From positions 124,001-188,000 of the forward strand of contig JALMLS010000520.1 in assembly GCA_038496445.1 (NCBI GenBank): a DNA stretch of 64,000 bases, given 5' to 3'. Position numbers and translations under genes: made by a program. The notes beneath the pieces were generated by a model. The model was not told the DNA's origin. It worked only from the letters and a program-made list of their open reading frames with translations, and did not search any database. Shown in pieces: positions 23,020 to 36,100 of the stretch. The DNA is from Trichosphaerium sp. ATCC 40318. Taxonomy: Eukaryota; Discosea; Flabellinia; Trichosidae. Numbering within the stretch: position 1 is the stretch's first letter; the number at the start of each line of letters is the position of its first letter.

Positions 23020-26000
23020 TTAATCACGAAGTGGTATATCTTCCATCTCTACATTAATTCCAAGCTTTTTGTACATAGAAGAAGCCTTTCTCACGACAGC
23101 ATCACTAGTAGCAACACTACTACTACCATCAGTGGGTTCATTAGGACCAATATTAGTGTTAGATCCTAGACCACCTCTCCTTCTTATCAAAAGAACAATG
23201 ACAACAGCAATAATGATAATAATAATCAGAGTACAAACCCCAATTATTGCACCAATAATAAGACCAACACTTGAAGATGTTTTAGTCCCTTTGATACCTG
23301 CGCTTGGAGGAGATATGCTAGAATCTCTTATACGCCATGAAGGCATTGCGCCAGCATTAACACCAGTAATTAAGCTAAAAAAAGATAAATCAGTTATTTG
23401 TGATGTTTGCACAGAAAATAAAGAGAATAAAGAAAGAATATTGTTGCCTGTACCTCAATGTCTGTGTTTGGTTGCTCATTATCTTTTGTGATATACTATC
23501 GAATATAGTCATTATATCTGAAGAACCCTCTTTGTTGAGCTTATTACTGTCAAGGGTTATAATTGCAGTGCTTTGTTTTTGTTGAACTGTAAAACTACTG
23601 CTAGACAAGTTGAAAAGCGTAGCCAACTCGTTCTTCATTACTTCTAAATCTAAAGCTTCTCCACCTTTCAAAAAGAAGCTTATTTCAACAACTGGAGCTC
23701 CTATAAACGAAAAAAAGTTAGATATGACGCAGAGAATATTACAAAGTACCTTGGTTTGTTATATTATCAACAGAAAAAGGCCAAGCAGCAACACTTATTT
23801 GAGACTTCCCACTAAAGTCTTGCATATTTGCTACCTGAGCAAAAAGCTCTTTTCCTTGTATATCACGCCAATTTGTTCCCATAAGTGGGTGAAGAGTGAT
23901 TACATTATCACCGCATTCAAATAACCAAGGAAGACCATTTAGTGTTCCTTGTGTTATATCAGCAATCAGACAACGATCAATAGCAGAAATAAATACTGTA
24001 CCTTTTACACGAATATCAACATTACCAATAATCTTTGACTGCTTACAGTCTAAGTTCTTATTGTATTCTACTGAAACTAGACCTCCAACTGACCAAGTAC
24101 CACCTTAGAAAAAGTAAGCTAATATCACACTATTTTTTAGAAGGGTACCTGTTGGTGGTGTTACAGCAACTGTAGAAAGAGTTGTTCTATCAATACTCAA
24201 AAACTTTCCAGATAATTTAGGGATTGCTGTACCCGCACCACAGAACTACAAATAAATCAGATGATGAGATTAATAGCAAAACAGTTTTAAAGATGATTCA
24301 CTATTGGTTTACTACTTTGAAACAGTTAGACACGTACAGCTTCAACTTTAATATCATATTTATCATCTTTGACTCCAGTTGTATCCCAAGTAAAGAACAT
24401 ATTACCTTGAAGATCCAAATTGTTTTTATTGGCAATACCTATTGACGTCCATGTTGACCCTTAAAAAACAAAGGTAAGCAGTTTGTTTGTTGAAAAAAGA
24501 ACCAAAACTCACCTGCAGTAATAGCAGATCGTCTGAAGAATCTAAGCTGAAGGGTAGTAAAGCTACTCCAATCAGCAGATCCAGCATTAGCTACAATCAA
24601 GTCCACTACAAGAACATTAGTAACCAGGAAAGTAGGATTAAATGTAACCATTTGGTGAGGGCGACTTGGCATCAACAAGTAATTCATCTTGTGTTCTCCA
24701 AACCATAGAAACACATGGCTTTTTCCATTCAACATCGAATGTGAGCTTGGACATGATTGGTTCTCTTGGTAGAGAATCTCCCTGCCAAGCTTCAAGTTCA
24801 CACTTTGTAGCGAACCACAACTCGAACTGATACTTATATATCTCTTGGAGCGATCGCTGTGCAGTGATTGTATTGATCACAGGTTTTCCTGGCTCAAGTG
24901 TAAAATCTAATGGCCAACCAACGCTTCCAGCTTGTGTTTGGCCAATATTGAGGCCGCCAAGATCCTTAGAGCCATTGAACGTCATTGTGTATGTGACTTC
25001 TACACGGTGTTATCAGGTACAACTTAAAGGATCATACTATCAGCTGTTGGACTATCATTGATTAATTCTATTCGCCAAAATGCTACAGTATCAACAGTGT
25101 CATCGTCAATATACTGGTATTGCGCTTGGCCTGGTGCAAACCTCATGACTGGTTTGTAAATACTTGCAGTGTCTACAACAAAATGTAAATCATTCGAGCA
25201 AACAAAATTGATGTGTACTTAATTCGTGAGGACAAGAAGACTCTCCTGATATGGTATTGAACACTGGTGTTCCATAAACTGGATCTAGAAGTAATATAAG
25301 TTTGAACTACACGAGAAAGAGTTTAGACTTTTGAACGCACCATATTTGACACCAACAACAAATGAATCTCCAAACTGTGGATCTCCAAGATGATAAGATA
25401 TTGCTGTAGCGTTAGACTTGGTAGAACTGGAAGAGCGTCCAAAGTCCATTGACGCTTTAAAGAACGTTTGCGACTCAAACTGCGAAATGTTAGTTACCAC
25501 TTTCTAATCACGTGTTTGACATTACCTGATTGAAATTCGTCTCAAACTTTGTTGATAAGCCAACAGAGTTTTCAACAACCATATCAAATTCAAAAGATTG
25601 AGAAGATGTACTAGGAGATAGATTAAAATAGATCAATATCTCGCAAATTTGAACCTTGAAAATACTGCTTCACTGTCAACGCCCACACCACCTGAGAATG
25701 CAACTGAAGGTTTTGAAAATGTAGCCTTTGAAACGGGTAATTAGGGAGAGTATTAAAGAGCGGTGTTTTGGTACTTACGATTTGGGCAAAGAAAGAGGTG
25801 AGATCTGATTGTAAACCTGAAAACTCAGCAATCATTGTATTCAGCAACCCTTCAATGTATGCTTTAGGATCATTTGTACCACTCAAACTTGGATTCTTCA
25901 TGACGTCAGTGATTGTATTTAGTCTTTGGAAGAAAAGAGTCAAACTTGCAGCAACAGGCACTAAAAGATGTATCATCAGCTTTTGTTTAGAAGTGAATAT

Positions 26001-29000
26001 CACGTACCTACTCCAACACCTCCAGCACTTATTCCGGAAACTGTGGAAATAGTGACCAAGCTGACAGTAGCAGCAAGAGCTGTTTTATGAGAATCGACCC
26101 ATGCTGCGTTTGATGCTTTCAACCCATCTCTTATCAAATGAAGTGTTGTGTTCAGAGTTTTGAGTGAGCTTAAAAGTTCAGCATCTGTGATAAGTATTAG
26201 TATTAATATACGAGTATCTTGAATAATGTGGTGTTTGTCATACTCGAGTTGAACCCAGAAACAGCCCTGTTTGTCAAGTTCCGCTTGTATTCAATAATTT
26301 TTCTCCAGTTGGCTGATAGGCAAGTTAGCAAACAAAATAAGAATCAACATGTTTGTACCTAAGCCTCGCTCTAATCTACTGATTGTTCCATTTGCACCCT
26401 TGTATTTTATTATATTCAGAAAGATCCTTTTGTAGTACGTACAGGTAATGCAATATCTTGTTTTGCGAGCTGTACTGCAGTTACTAAATCTGGTATTTGT
26501 TTATTGAGAATATGATTCTCTGTGTATGCATAGATTGAATCTATGTACAAACTTAACAACAATATTGAAAACCCAGAATTGTACCTTGAACAAAGCCACC
26601 CGGTTTAAATGCAATACTTCTTTGCTCTTTCAATGAACAGTTTGATGACTCGAAAGTCAGTTCCTTGGTTACTGAGTAGATGATCGTCATTGCAGCTAAA
26701 CAACTGTTAATAACTGTATAATACCACAACTATGACACTTGCCTCCAATAATGACATCACTGTCTGAACCAGCGATCCATGGATCAGTTGAAGTTGATAT
26801 TGTTTGACTTGCAGATATATCCATTGTGTAAGAGTTTTGTGTTGCATAGCCAACATTTGCGGATTGCTCTGTAGCAACACCTGAAACAAATCAGTACGTA
26901 CTTACCTTACGTTGGTTATTGATTGGTAGTGTACCTATAAATGTGGCAAACTTAAAAGCTGTTTCAATCCCAATTCCAGCGGAAAACTCAGTGTCAAGAC
27001 CAAGAAGACCAGTTGAAGATGCAAAAGCACCACTTGAGGTTTTCAAAGACATACCAACATCATAACTAATGGATGAAGAAGTTTCTAAAGAAGCGTATGA
27101 TTCACCACCTGGTGGATCTCTAAGAATGTACAGAGGAAGTGGCGATGTCTCAGAAACAAAGCTACAAAGGAATTAGACTCAAGAAAGTGACTTGGTTATA
27201 CTACGTGCTTTTGATCCAAAGCCTCTTCACCTGTAACAATCATTTCAAAAAGAAAAGTTTCAATAGGCAACAAGTCACCATTCGAAGCTTGTAGTTTGAG
27301 ATTGAACTCAATGGCTTTTAAATGGCTTCCTGAAAAGTTTGGTGCAACAGGTGTAAACCAATACGTCAATGTAGTGCTTCTTGATGCATCACGATAGAAA
27401 GTACGTGTCTGAGTGATCTTTGGTTGCTTGTTGATACCAACAGATACTCTATCATTGATATGAACAACAGAATCACTTGGACAAGGTCCAGTCGCCCAAG
27501 CGTTTTGTTTGCAAGGATAAGTCTCAGAAACACCGAGATCAAGCATGTACAACTCTGCCATTGCTCCAATGAACGGTTTACTCTGAATAGGCCAAGCTTA
27601 ATGCGCAAAGGTTAGGTACTAACAACAACATACAAGTGACGTACAGACAGAAATGATATTACCGAGTGTATCTCTTACATCGCAAGTCGGTTGTTTCAAG
27701 TTTGTTGAAAGTAAAGTGAGTTCGATGTTCTTGTTAACAAATCGGTATTTGATTTCTTTTGTCTAAAAACAAATGGTTTAGTAAAGACACTTTTGTTTGT
27801 GTCTTACTTTGTCAAGAGTCATATTAAAGTTTAAGACACCCTGTGTTTGCATGGAGTCATGTACAAGAGTTGCCCATGTCGCTTTATCAGGACCATCAAT
27901 CCAATCTGCTGACCAAGTATTAAAGTCATTTTCAAGCTCCATTATCAGTGGAACGGATGGTAAGTTAACCTACAATGAAAAAACCGTTAAACTGATTCAA
28001 CAAAAACGGAAAATGATTGATCTTTTGTAAAGAAAAGGACGATTATGTGAATAAAGTTAAGCGTACCATTGTTGGAACTGCGCCAATTGTAATCTGATGT
28101 TGTACAGATGCAGGACAAGAAGCGTATTTAATCTTGAGTTTAATCTTGCCAATGTCATTACAAGAACAAGCATCATATGATCCAGCAACAAATGAAGTAC
28201 TTGTTTCTGTTGTTGTTGTATCTTCAAAGTCACTAGCAAATGTGTAAATACGATGATGCAACTTTAATTTCTCATACGCTGTAATATCATTCAACACAGA
28301 TAATGTCCTTGTTGGTGGAGAGAAAGTATGATTTGCCAATTTCACAGTGACATCATGAACACCAGCAGATACTTACAATAAACGTGAGCAACACAAACAT
28401 TCATTTACTGAATAAGACATACCTGCGACAACATAAGATCCTTGAGCATCTGTTGAACCAAGTAACGATCCATCAACATAAACGATAGCATGTTCAACAC
28501 CACACGATGTTCCAGGTATTGTTACCTTGGTTTAGTTTATCAGCACACATGTTACAACAAAGAGTTTAAGCGTACTCTACCACTTATCGCAATTGCCGAA
28601 ACATCAATGAAAGAAAGATCTGTTTGTTGTAAAAATGTTGTTTGTTTTATCACAGGTGAAGTTTCAGCCTGAACTGTAAAGTTATGATCTAGAACAAAAT
28701 TTGTTAACAAACTTTCTTTTAGTATCAAAAAGAGACTTACATTTTATTCCATCAAAGTACTCCGCTTCTAGTTTAACATCCAAAGTGTTTCCACCTTGGA
28801 TACCAGGATGATCACCAGGCACGACAAACTCAAGGGTGTAGAATCCATTTGCAATTGTTGCTACAGTAGAAATGAGAACGTATGTAATAATTTAACTCTA
28901 ACATACCAGTACTTGTTGTTGTAATGGAAGCACTTTGCAAAGCAAGTGTAGATGCTCTAATAGTAACACCTACAAGACCATGGTCACCTATAATATGAAG

Positions 29001-30612
29001 TTGGTTCTTACTTTTGTTCTTAAGATGTTAAATAATTTCATTTATATCTTATGACGTACTTGGAGTCTTTACTGTGCCCTTAAAACCAACAATATAGTCT
29101 ATGATGATACTATGGGTTGTTATTGAGTGCGAATTGATGACTTTCTGATACTCTATGCCATCCGTAATGGCAGCAGGAAGAAACGCTATAAAGAAAACAA
29201 ATAAGCTTCTCGTTTAAATATTATTATGCAGCGTACTCAGTTCAATTGACAAAGTATCACCAGCACTCATACGCGCTGACATTGGTTCTACATAAGCAGA
29301 GCCTTCTGAACCTGTTGCCAGAATGACCGTGTCACCAGCAACTGTACGAAGTTCTAAAAAAGTAACATCATTCAGCTTCGGTTTTAAAAGAATACACCTC
29401 GTTGGAATGATTTCTCATACCTGAGTTGATACGTGCCAAAGATCCATAGTTATTACACAATGACCGCCATGACATTTGTATTTGATTTCGTGAAAGTGTT
29501 ACAACAAAATTATCAAAGAGAGGTCGATTTCTTTCAAATCCCAAACAAATCTCATTTCCAGCTGGTGCGTTACACAAGTAAACACAGTCGCAAGTAATAT
29601 CACTTCCATCAAACCCAACTGATAATTGAGATAATCTAGACTCTGGACCAACACAAAAACGTGCTGTAGGAGCACCAGTAACAGTGGGGACAGTAAACCT
29701 TTTAATCAAAGTTAGATTTCAAGTGGTTTTTAACAATACAGCAGTACGTACTCTTCACATGTTTGTGTGAGAACTGTTTGATGAGTAAATGGTTCTGGAG
29801 TGTTGTAAGTAAATGTTGTAAATCTGTTCGGAGGATAGAGTCGCGGACAAGTGTATGCTATTTAAGACAAAGACAGTAAGTAAACGATTATCAACTTTTT
29901 CTTGTTCATTGCCTGTGCATGTATCTGGCGCATTATCACCTCCTGCAGTTCTACGATACCCTGGCAGACATGTTTCACAATCATAGAAAAATGATCCAAC
30001 CACTTGACCTGCACGAGAGGTTAGAAATTGAGAAAGGAAGAAAAAAAACAATTGTAAAGCGGTTTACGTGTACATACATAAACATCTTTCAGAAACGGGC
30101 TTAGAGGTATCTTCAAAACATGCAGCAGACTAAGAAAAAAACATGAGTAAAGAACGTGAAGTTACGCAAAGCTAAAAACCTCAGCGTACTCTCCCTGGCA
30201 TATCAGCTACGCGCGTAGCACATGCATTATTATCGAATGGCACGTAGCGCACCCAATATGAACTATAGCGACAATCTTTACAAGAATTCACCCTTGTATC
30301 GAATCAGGTACAATGACCCGGGTCACAAGAAATCAAAATTATTTTCAATGATCTTCGTTTACGCGTTCAATCCAAGCGTCAAAAACAAGTTCAGTAACGT
30401 ACAAGCAAAATCCAACATAGTTAGCGTTGAAAGGATAAGGAATAGGAGATTTTGGTATGAACGAGGGCCACCGGTTAGTGTCGGGGTAGTATCGATAGCC
30501 AAACACGCCAACAGCCAACATCAAAGCAATAAACGCTGAAAAACAATTTGTAAAGTGTATTCATGTTATATTCTTACGCACCTTTGAACATCCCTACGCG
30601 AAGCAAAGCCAT
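23020..30612 (-). CDS. large type I membrane protein, copy A of inverted pair
   Basis: About 25 or more short introns; the product should be roughly 1,900 aa. The start MALLRVGMFK leads by one intron to a hydrophobic segment (ALMLAVGVFGYRYY), a signal peptide or anchor. Next are cysteine-rich modules (CKDCRYSSYW, SERCLC, YDCETCLPGYRRTAGGD, CDCVYLCNAPAGNEICLGFE). A long beta-rich ectodomain follows, including VDGSLLGSTDAQGSYVV, QFGDSFVVGVKY and ESSCPHE near the middle. Near the C-terminus is one transmembrane helix (VCTLIIIIIIAVVIVLLI) followed by RRRGGLGSN and a tail of about 50 aa ending EMEDIPLRD. Together this is a cell-surface adhesion or recognition protein; I do not know the family name. 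Every exon has a counterpart in copy B (33129-40612), often nearly identical, including introns. I did not verify every junction. Confidence 0.78.
23400..30230. repeat. left arm of ~7-kb inverted duplication
   Basis: Matches the right arm (33500-40300) in reverse orientation, exons and introns alike. Paired coordinates add up to about 63,680-63,693 all along (for example 27196 with 36485, 28043 with 35636, 25285 with 38392), so few net insertions have occurred. Ends are approximate. Confidence 0.9.
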
Positions 30613-31585
30613 GGTGGAAGTTTGGAACGCGAAAGAAGCGATCACAACTTAACTACTCAAACCTTTTTTTTTGTAGTTTTATTCCGAACGCTCCCTTTTT
30701 GCCATAGTGCTAAGTCAACAAACAAACAACTGTTTTCTCCAATTTGTATAGTTTAGTAATAAAAAAGAGAACATCAATCTTAACATAGAAATCTCTGCAC
30801 ATGTGCAATGACCATTGCAATTACCATTGCCTGAAAAACTTAAAACAGGCTACTCGTTTTTCTGTCTGTAGAAGAAACAATTCCGTTCAAATTTCTAGTA
30901 TTCAAAAAATTTTGTTGGGAAGGTCACCATGACACTGTTGTAAAAAATAAAAGCATTTGTGACGGTTCATAATCACACTATGCTGAAGCCACATATTGAT
31001 GCAACAGCCATGTATTGCAATAAAAACGGGAACACAATTCAGCCTGGTAAAGCTTATGTTGACTACAATGTTTAAATGAATACGTTCTATTGGATACAAT
31101 GCCATGGTACAAACGTAAATACAGAGTTAGTCTATTACACGGTATTTCCTGGAAGTTCCTGGAAATGGCCAAGATCATATCAAAATGTGTAAAACAGCAT
31201 TTGTACGTAATATGTATGTAGCATTGCATTAACTGCACAATTGTAGCACTAATTGTAGCTAAGCAGGAAATACAAACATGCAATATGTTTGACACCAAAA
31301 GCTGTCAACTAAAGGCTTTGCTAAAATAGTACTGTTTTCATTGAGTTGAGGTCAGCAATCTACCAATACTTCGAAAAACTGACAACTTTTCGGAGAAAAC
31401 AAACAGTACCAAAGTGAAAACAAGTAAAGCTCATAGCTGACAGAGGGGTTGTTCTATAACGTTTTCAGGCATGAACGTGTTTGACTTTGTTGTTTTGTTC
31501 CAGTAACAATTCTCACAACCAAGCTCGCCTCGGCTTCATTCAGATACCTCAAGTTTGACGAATATCAGATTTAATAATTAAAGCG
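30613..31585. other. spacer inside the inverted pair, left side
   Basis: About 970 bp between the start of copy A and the F-box gene, AT-rich. Short minus-strand frames at 30902-31298 show no motif. It presumably holds the promoter of copy A and of the F-box gene. It is not obviously the mirror image of the right spacer. Confidence 0.4.
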
Positions 31586-32398
31586 ATGAAGAAACAACAG
31601 AAAAACGCAGTTCTGAGCCCAGCTCCAGAATTACCAAATGAAATCACCGCTGGGATACTCTCCAATACTTCAAGAAAAGTTTGTCAAATATGCAGGCGTG
31701 TTTCTAAGCTTTGGAAAGATATATTAGATACCAACGTAATCCCTAACAAGCCTGGTATCGTTTTTTACGTTGAGGGTATGAAAATAACAAGTACTGGTGG
31801 TACAAATGACAGGCCTCTTAACTTCGAATCCATTCTTGGCGTATACCGGTCGTACAAACCTGCTTTGCTTTCGGCAATAGAAGCAGTTGAAGAATACGTC
31901 GACATTGAAGAAGAAGAAAGTGATAGCAAAAAGAAAGAAGCGTCAGACGAGGAAGACGATGTGTATGTGTCCAAGGAGAGAAAGAAACTTTGTTTGTTAC
32001 ATAACAAACAGAAAGAGTGGGGATTGTGGTGCAGCGTTGAAATCAAAACCTGTGATGTTAAGCAATCTGTATTGGATGGAGAAAGTCATATCTTTTTGGT
32101 TTGCAGTTTAAAATATCAGAAAGATACGTATTGTGACAGATATTGTGAGCTATTGGGCGCTTACACGGATGAATTCAAAGCATATGATTGTGGTATTGAG
32201 TATATGAAACAGGAGCTAGAAGAGAGCGATTCAGACGATGACGATGATGACGAAAGTGAGTCGTGTGCAGAGCAAATGTTCAGGTACCTTAAAGAAAAGT
32301 ACGATAACGATATGTGTTGGAGCGATAGGGATTTTGATGATGTTCCAGAAAATGCACGTTGTTTGAGCATTAAAAAAATGAAGATTCGAGAAGAATGA
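31586..32398 (+). CDS. acidic F-box-like protein at the symmetry axis
   Basis: Intronless, 270 aa. Residues about 13-50 resemble an F-box (PAPELPNEITAGILSNTSR, then QICRRVSKLWKDIL). Two strongly acidic stretches follow, one at about 110-130 (DIEEEESDSKKKEASDEEDD) and one at about 212-226 (ESDSDDDDDDES). The remainder is unrecognised (GLWCSVEIKTCDV, KDTYCDRYCELLGAY). It lies between the two divergent receptor genes, and the mirror axis of the inverted duplication (about 31,842) falls inside it, yet it is itself present once. Possible SCF adaptor; the F-box call rests on its hydrophobic pattern and position at the N-terminus. Confidence 0.65.
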   Translation: MKKQQKNAVLSPAPELPNEITAGILSNTSRKVCQICRRVSKLWKDILDTNVIPNKPGIVFYVEGMKITSTGGTNDRPLNFESILGVYRSYKPALLSAIEAVEEYVDIEEEESDSKKKEASDEEDDVYVSKERKKLCLLHNKQKEWGLWCSVEIKTCDVKQSVLDGESHIFLVCSLKYQKDTYCDRYCELLGAYTDEFKAYDCGIEYMKQELEESDSDDDDDDESESCAEQMFRYLKEKYDNDMCWSDRDFDDVPENARCLSIKKMKIREE

Positions 32399-33128
32399 TA
32401 GCATTAAACAATCAACGAAATGTTAAATAAAAAACAAACCATTTCTCGTCTAAGTTTTTAGTATCTCAGCTAAAAAACGTGATATCCCTTCGTGTGAAAC
32501 AAGGTTATGTTCAATGCGTTCTAGGTGTAACGTAGGTTCTACTTTCGAATACCGCTTAGTTTAACAATGTGAGGTGGCGGAAACTGTATTGTTCATCAGA
32601 TTGTTTGCAAAGGATAGAATCAGACTGGTTGTTTAACGTATGCTGATTGTACAACTCACACATTTTTATGGTTGTTTTTAATTTCTGGTTTAGCTGTTCA
32701 ACGATTGTTACGAGGAATCACGAGACTGGAACTTCACTTTTAGATTTTAACTCGGAGAAAACACGTTATTTTTACGTGATTATACCGGAGCTTGTTATAT
32801 TTCATCAGTGTCCAGGTACCACGTATAGGAATCCTACACAATGGTTTTAAGGTTAGTGAACACGAATAATATTTATCCTCGGATTGGCACGGACCACTTG
32901 TATATTCACGTTAAATCCCTAATATTCAACCACAAAAAACCAAACAACAACAAACTTACAGCGATTTCTGATATTTATTGAGTGGTTTGTGAATTAGAAA
33001 AATGGTTCGTTGAATTAACAAAAAGGGTTGTTTCAGTGCTATAGCGAGGCGTTTAGAATAGAAACTACCAAAAAATTATTAAGTCTGGTACTCGGACTTG
33101 ATTACTTTTCTTACACTATACTTACAGC
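32399..33128. other. spacer inside the inverted pair, right side
   Basis: About 730 bp upstream of copy B. A short plus-strand frame at 32647-32850 shows no motif. Likely the promoter region of copy B. Confidence 0.4.
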
Positions 33129-36100
33129 ATGACACATGTATTAAAAGGTACAAAAAAAAGACTGAACTATATCCCGTATTTATTGTTTTTACTAGTTTAC
33201 ATCGTGCTGACATTGGCTGTTGCTGGCACGTTTGCCTATCTATACTACCCCGACATTGATCGGTGGCCCTCCATCATACCAAAATCTCCTATTGCTTACC
33301 CTTTCAACGCTAACTATCTTGATACATGCTTGTACGTCGCTTCATCGTTGTGAAAATCTTGTGATTGGAAACAGTATTTTCAAAGCACCGTGATGGTTTC
33401 ACTACATCCGCTGTTCCGCTGTTTTTCTGACTCGATTAAGGGTGGATAAGTGCAGAGCTTGTCGCTATGATAATTGGGTACGCTATATACCGTTCGATAA
33501 CAACCGATGCGCTACACGCCAATCTGTTATGCCAGGGAGAGTACGTTCTATTTTTCACGCATTTTCTCGAGCTTTACAGATTTTTTAGTCTGCTCATTGT
33601 ATTGAACATCCAAGTGTGCCAGTTTCTCAGAGATGTCAATGTATGTTATTGTCTTTTTTCGTTTTCTTCTGACTCCCGCACAGGTGCAGTGCTAGGATCG
33701 TTCTTTTATGACTGCGAAACATGTCTACCAGGGTATCGTAGAACTGCAGGAGGTGATAATGCGCCAGATACATGCACAGGTAACGAACAAGAAAAAGGTG
33801 ATAATCGTTTTACTTACTATCCTCGGTTTAAACAGTGTACACTTGTCCGCGACTCTATCCTCCAAACAGATTTACAACATTTACTTACAGCAATCCAGAA
33901 CCGTTCTTTTATTATACAATTCTCACACAAACATGTGAACAGTACGTACTGCTTTATTATTAAAAACCACTTGAAATCTAAGTATGATTAAAAGGTTTAC
34001 TGTCCCCACTGTTACTGGTGCTCCTACAGCACGTTTTTGTGTTGGTCCAGAGTCTAGATTATCTCAATTATCAGTTGGGTTCACTGGAAGTGACCTTGCT
34101 TGTAACTGTGTTTACTTGTGTAATGCACCAGCTGGAAATGAGATTTGTTTGGGCTTTGAAAGAAATCGACCTCTCTTTGATAATTTTGTTGTAACACTTT
34201 CACGAAATCAAATACAAATGTCATGGCGGTCATTGTGCAATAACTATGGATCTTTGGCACGTATCAACTCAGGTATGAGAAATCATTCCAACGAGCTGTA
34301 TTCTTTTAAAACCGAAGCTGAATGATTTTACTTTTTTAGAACTTCGTACAGTTGCTGGTGACACGGTCATTCTGGCAACAGGTTCAGAAGGATCTGCTTA
34401 TGTAGAACCAATGTCAGCGCGTATGAGTGCTGGTGATACTCTTACGGTTGAACTAAGTACGCTATTGTTTAGAAGGAAAATACTTATTGTGTGATAGCGT
34501 TTCTTCCTGCTGCCATTAAGGACGGCCTAGAATATCAGAAAGTAATTAATTCGCATTCAAAAACAACCCATAGTATTATTATAGACTATATAGTTGCTTT
34601 TAAGGGCACAGTAAAGACTCCAAGTACGTTATGCACAACCTACGTACCTCCTTCGAAAAAAGTAAGAACCAACTTCATATTATAGGTGATCATGGTCTTG
34701 TTGGTGTTACTATTAAAGCATCTACGTTAATTTCACAACATCCTTCTATTACAACAGCGAGTACTTGTACGTTGAAGAAGAGGTGGAACAGAATACAAAT
34801 TCTTACGGTTTTTTTGCTAGTAACAACTGCAAATGGATTGTACACCCTTGAGTTTGTCGTGCCTGGTGATCATCCTGGTATCCAAGGTGGAAACACTTTG
34901 GATGTTAAACTAGAAGCAGAGTACTTTGATGGAACAAAGTGTAAGTCTCTTTCGATACTAAGAAGGATGTTAGTTGACTTATTTCTAGATCATAACTTTA
35001 CAGTTCAGGCTGAAACTTCACCTGTGATAAAACAAACAACATTTTTACAACAAACAGATCTTTCTTTCATTGATGTTTCGGCAATTGCAATAAGTGGTAG
35101 AGTACGCTTAAACTCTTTGTTGTAATATATGTGCTGATAAACTGAACCAAGGTAACAATACCTGGAACATCGTGTGGTGTTGAACATGCTCTCGTTTATG
35201 TTGATGGAGCTTTACTTGGTACAACAGATGCTCAAGGATCTTATGTTGTCGCAGGTATGTCTTATTCAGTAAATGAATGTTTGTGTTGCTCACACGTTTA
35301 TTGTAAGTATCTGCTGGTGTTCATGATGTCACTGTGAAATTGGCAAATCATACATTCTCTCCACCAACAAGGACATTATCTGTGTTGAATGATATTACAG
35401 CGTATGAGAAATTAAAGTTGCGCCACCATATTTACACATTTACTAGTGACTTTGAAGATACAACAACAACAGAAACAAGTATTTCATTTGTTGCTGGATC
35501 ATATGATGCTTGTTCTTGTAATGACATTGGTAAGATTAAACTCAAGATTAAATACGCTTCTTGTCCTGCATCTGTACAACATCAGATTACAATTGGCGCA
35601 GTTCCAACAATGGTACGCTTAACTTTATTCACATAATCGTCCTTTTCTTTACAAAAGATCAATCATTTTCCGTTTTTGTTTGAATCAGTTTAACGGTTTT
35701 TTCATTGTAGGTTAACTTACCATCCGTTCCACTGATAATGGAGCTTGAAAATGACTTTAATACTTGGTCAGCAGATTGGATTGATGGTCCTGATAAAGCG
35801 ACATGGGCAACTCTTGTACATGACTCCATGCAAACACAGGGTGTCTTAAACTTTAATATGACTCTTGACAAAGTAATACACAAACAAAAGTGTCTTTACT
35901 AAACCATTTGTTTTTAGACAAAAGAAATCAAATACCGATTTGTTAACAAGAACATTGAACTCACTTTACTTTCAACAAACTTGAAACAACCGACTTGTGA
36001 TGTTAGGAATACACTTGGTAATATCATTTCTGTCTGTACGTCACTTGTATCTTGTTTGTTAGTACCTAACCTTTGCGTATTAAGCTTGGCCTCCTCAGAG

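Noticed and set aside
23069-23491. 140-codon plus-strand frame with hydrophobic run
   Set aside because: Antisense of the membrane helix and tail exon of receptor copy A.
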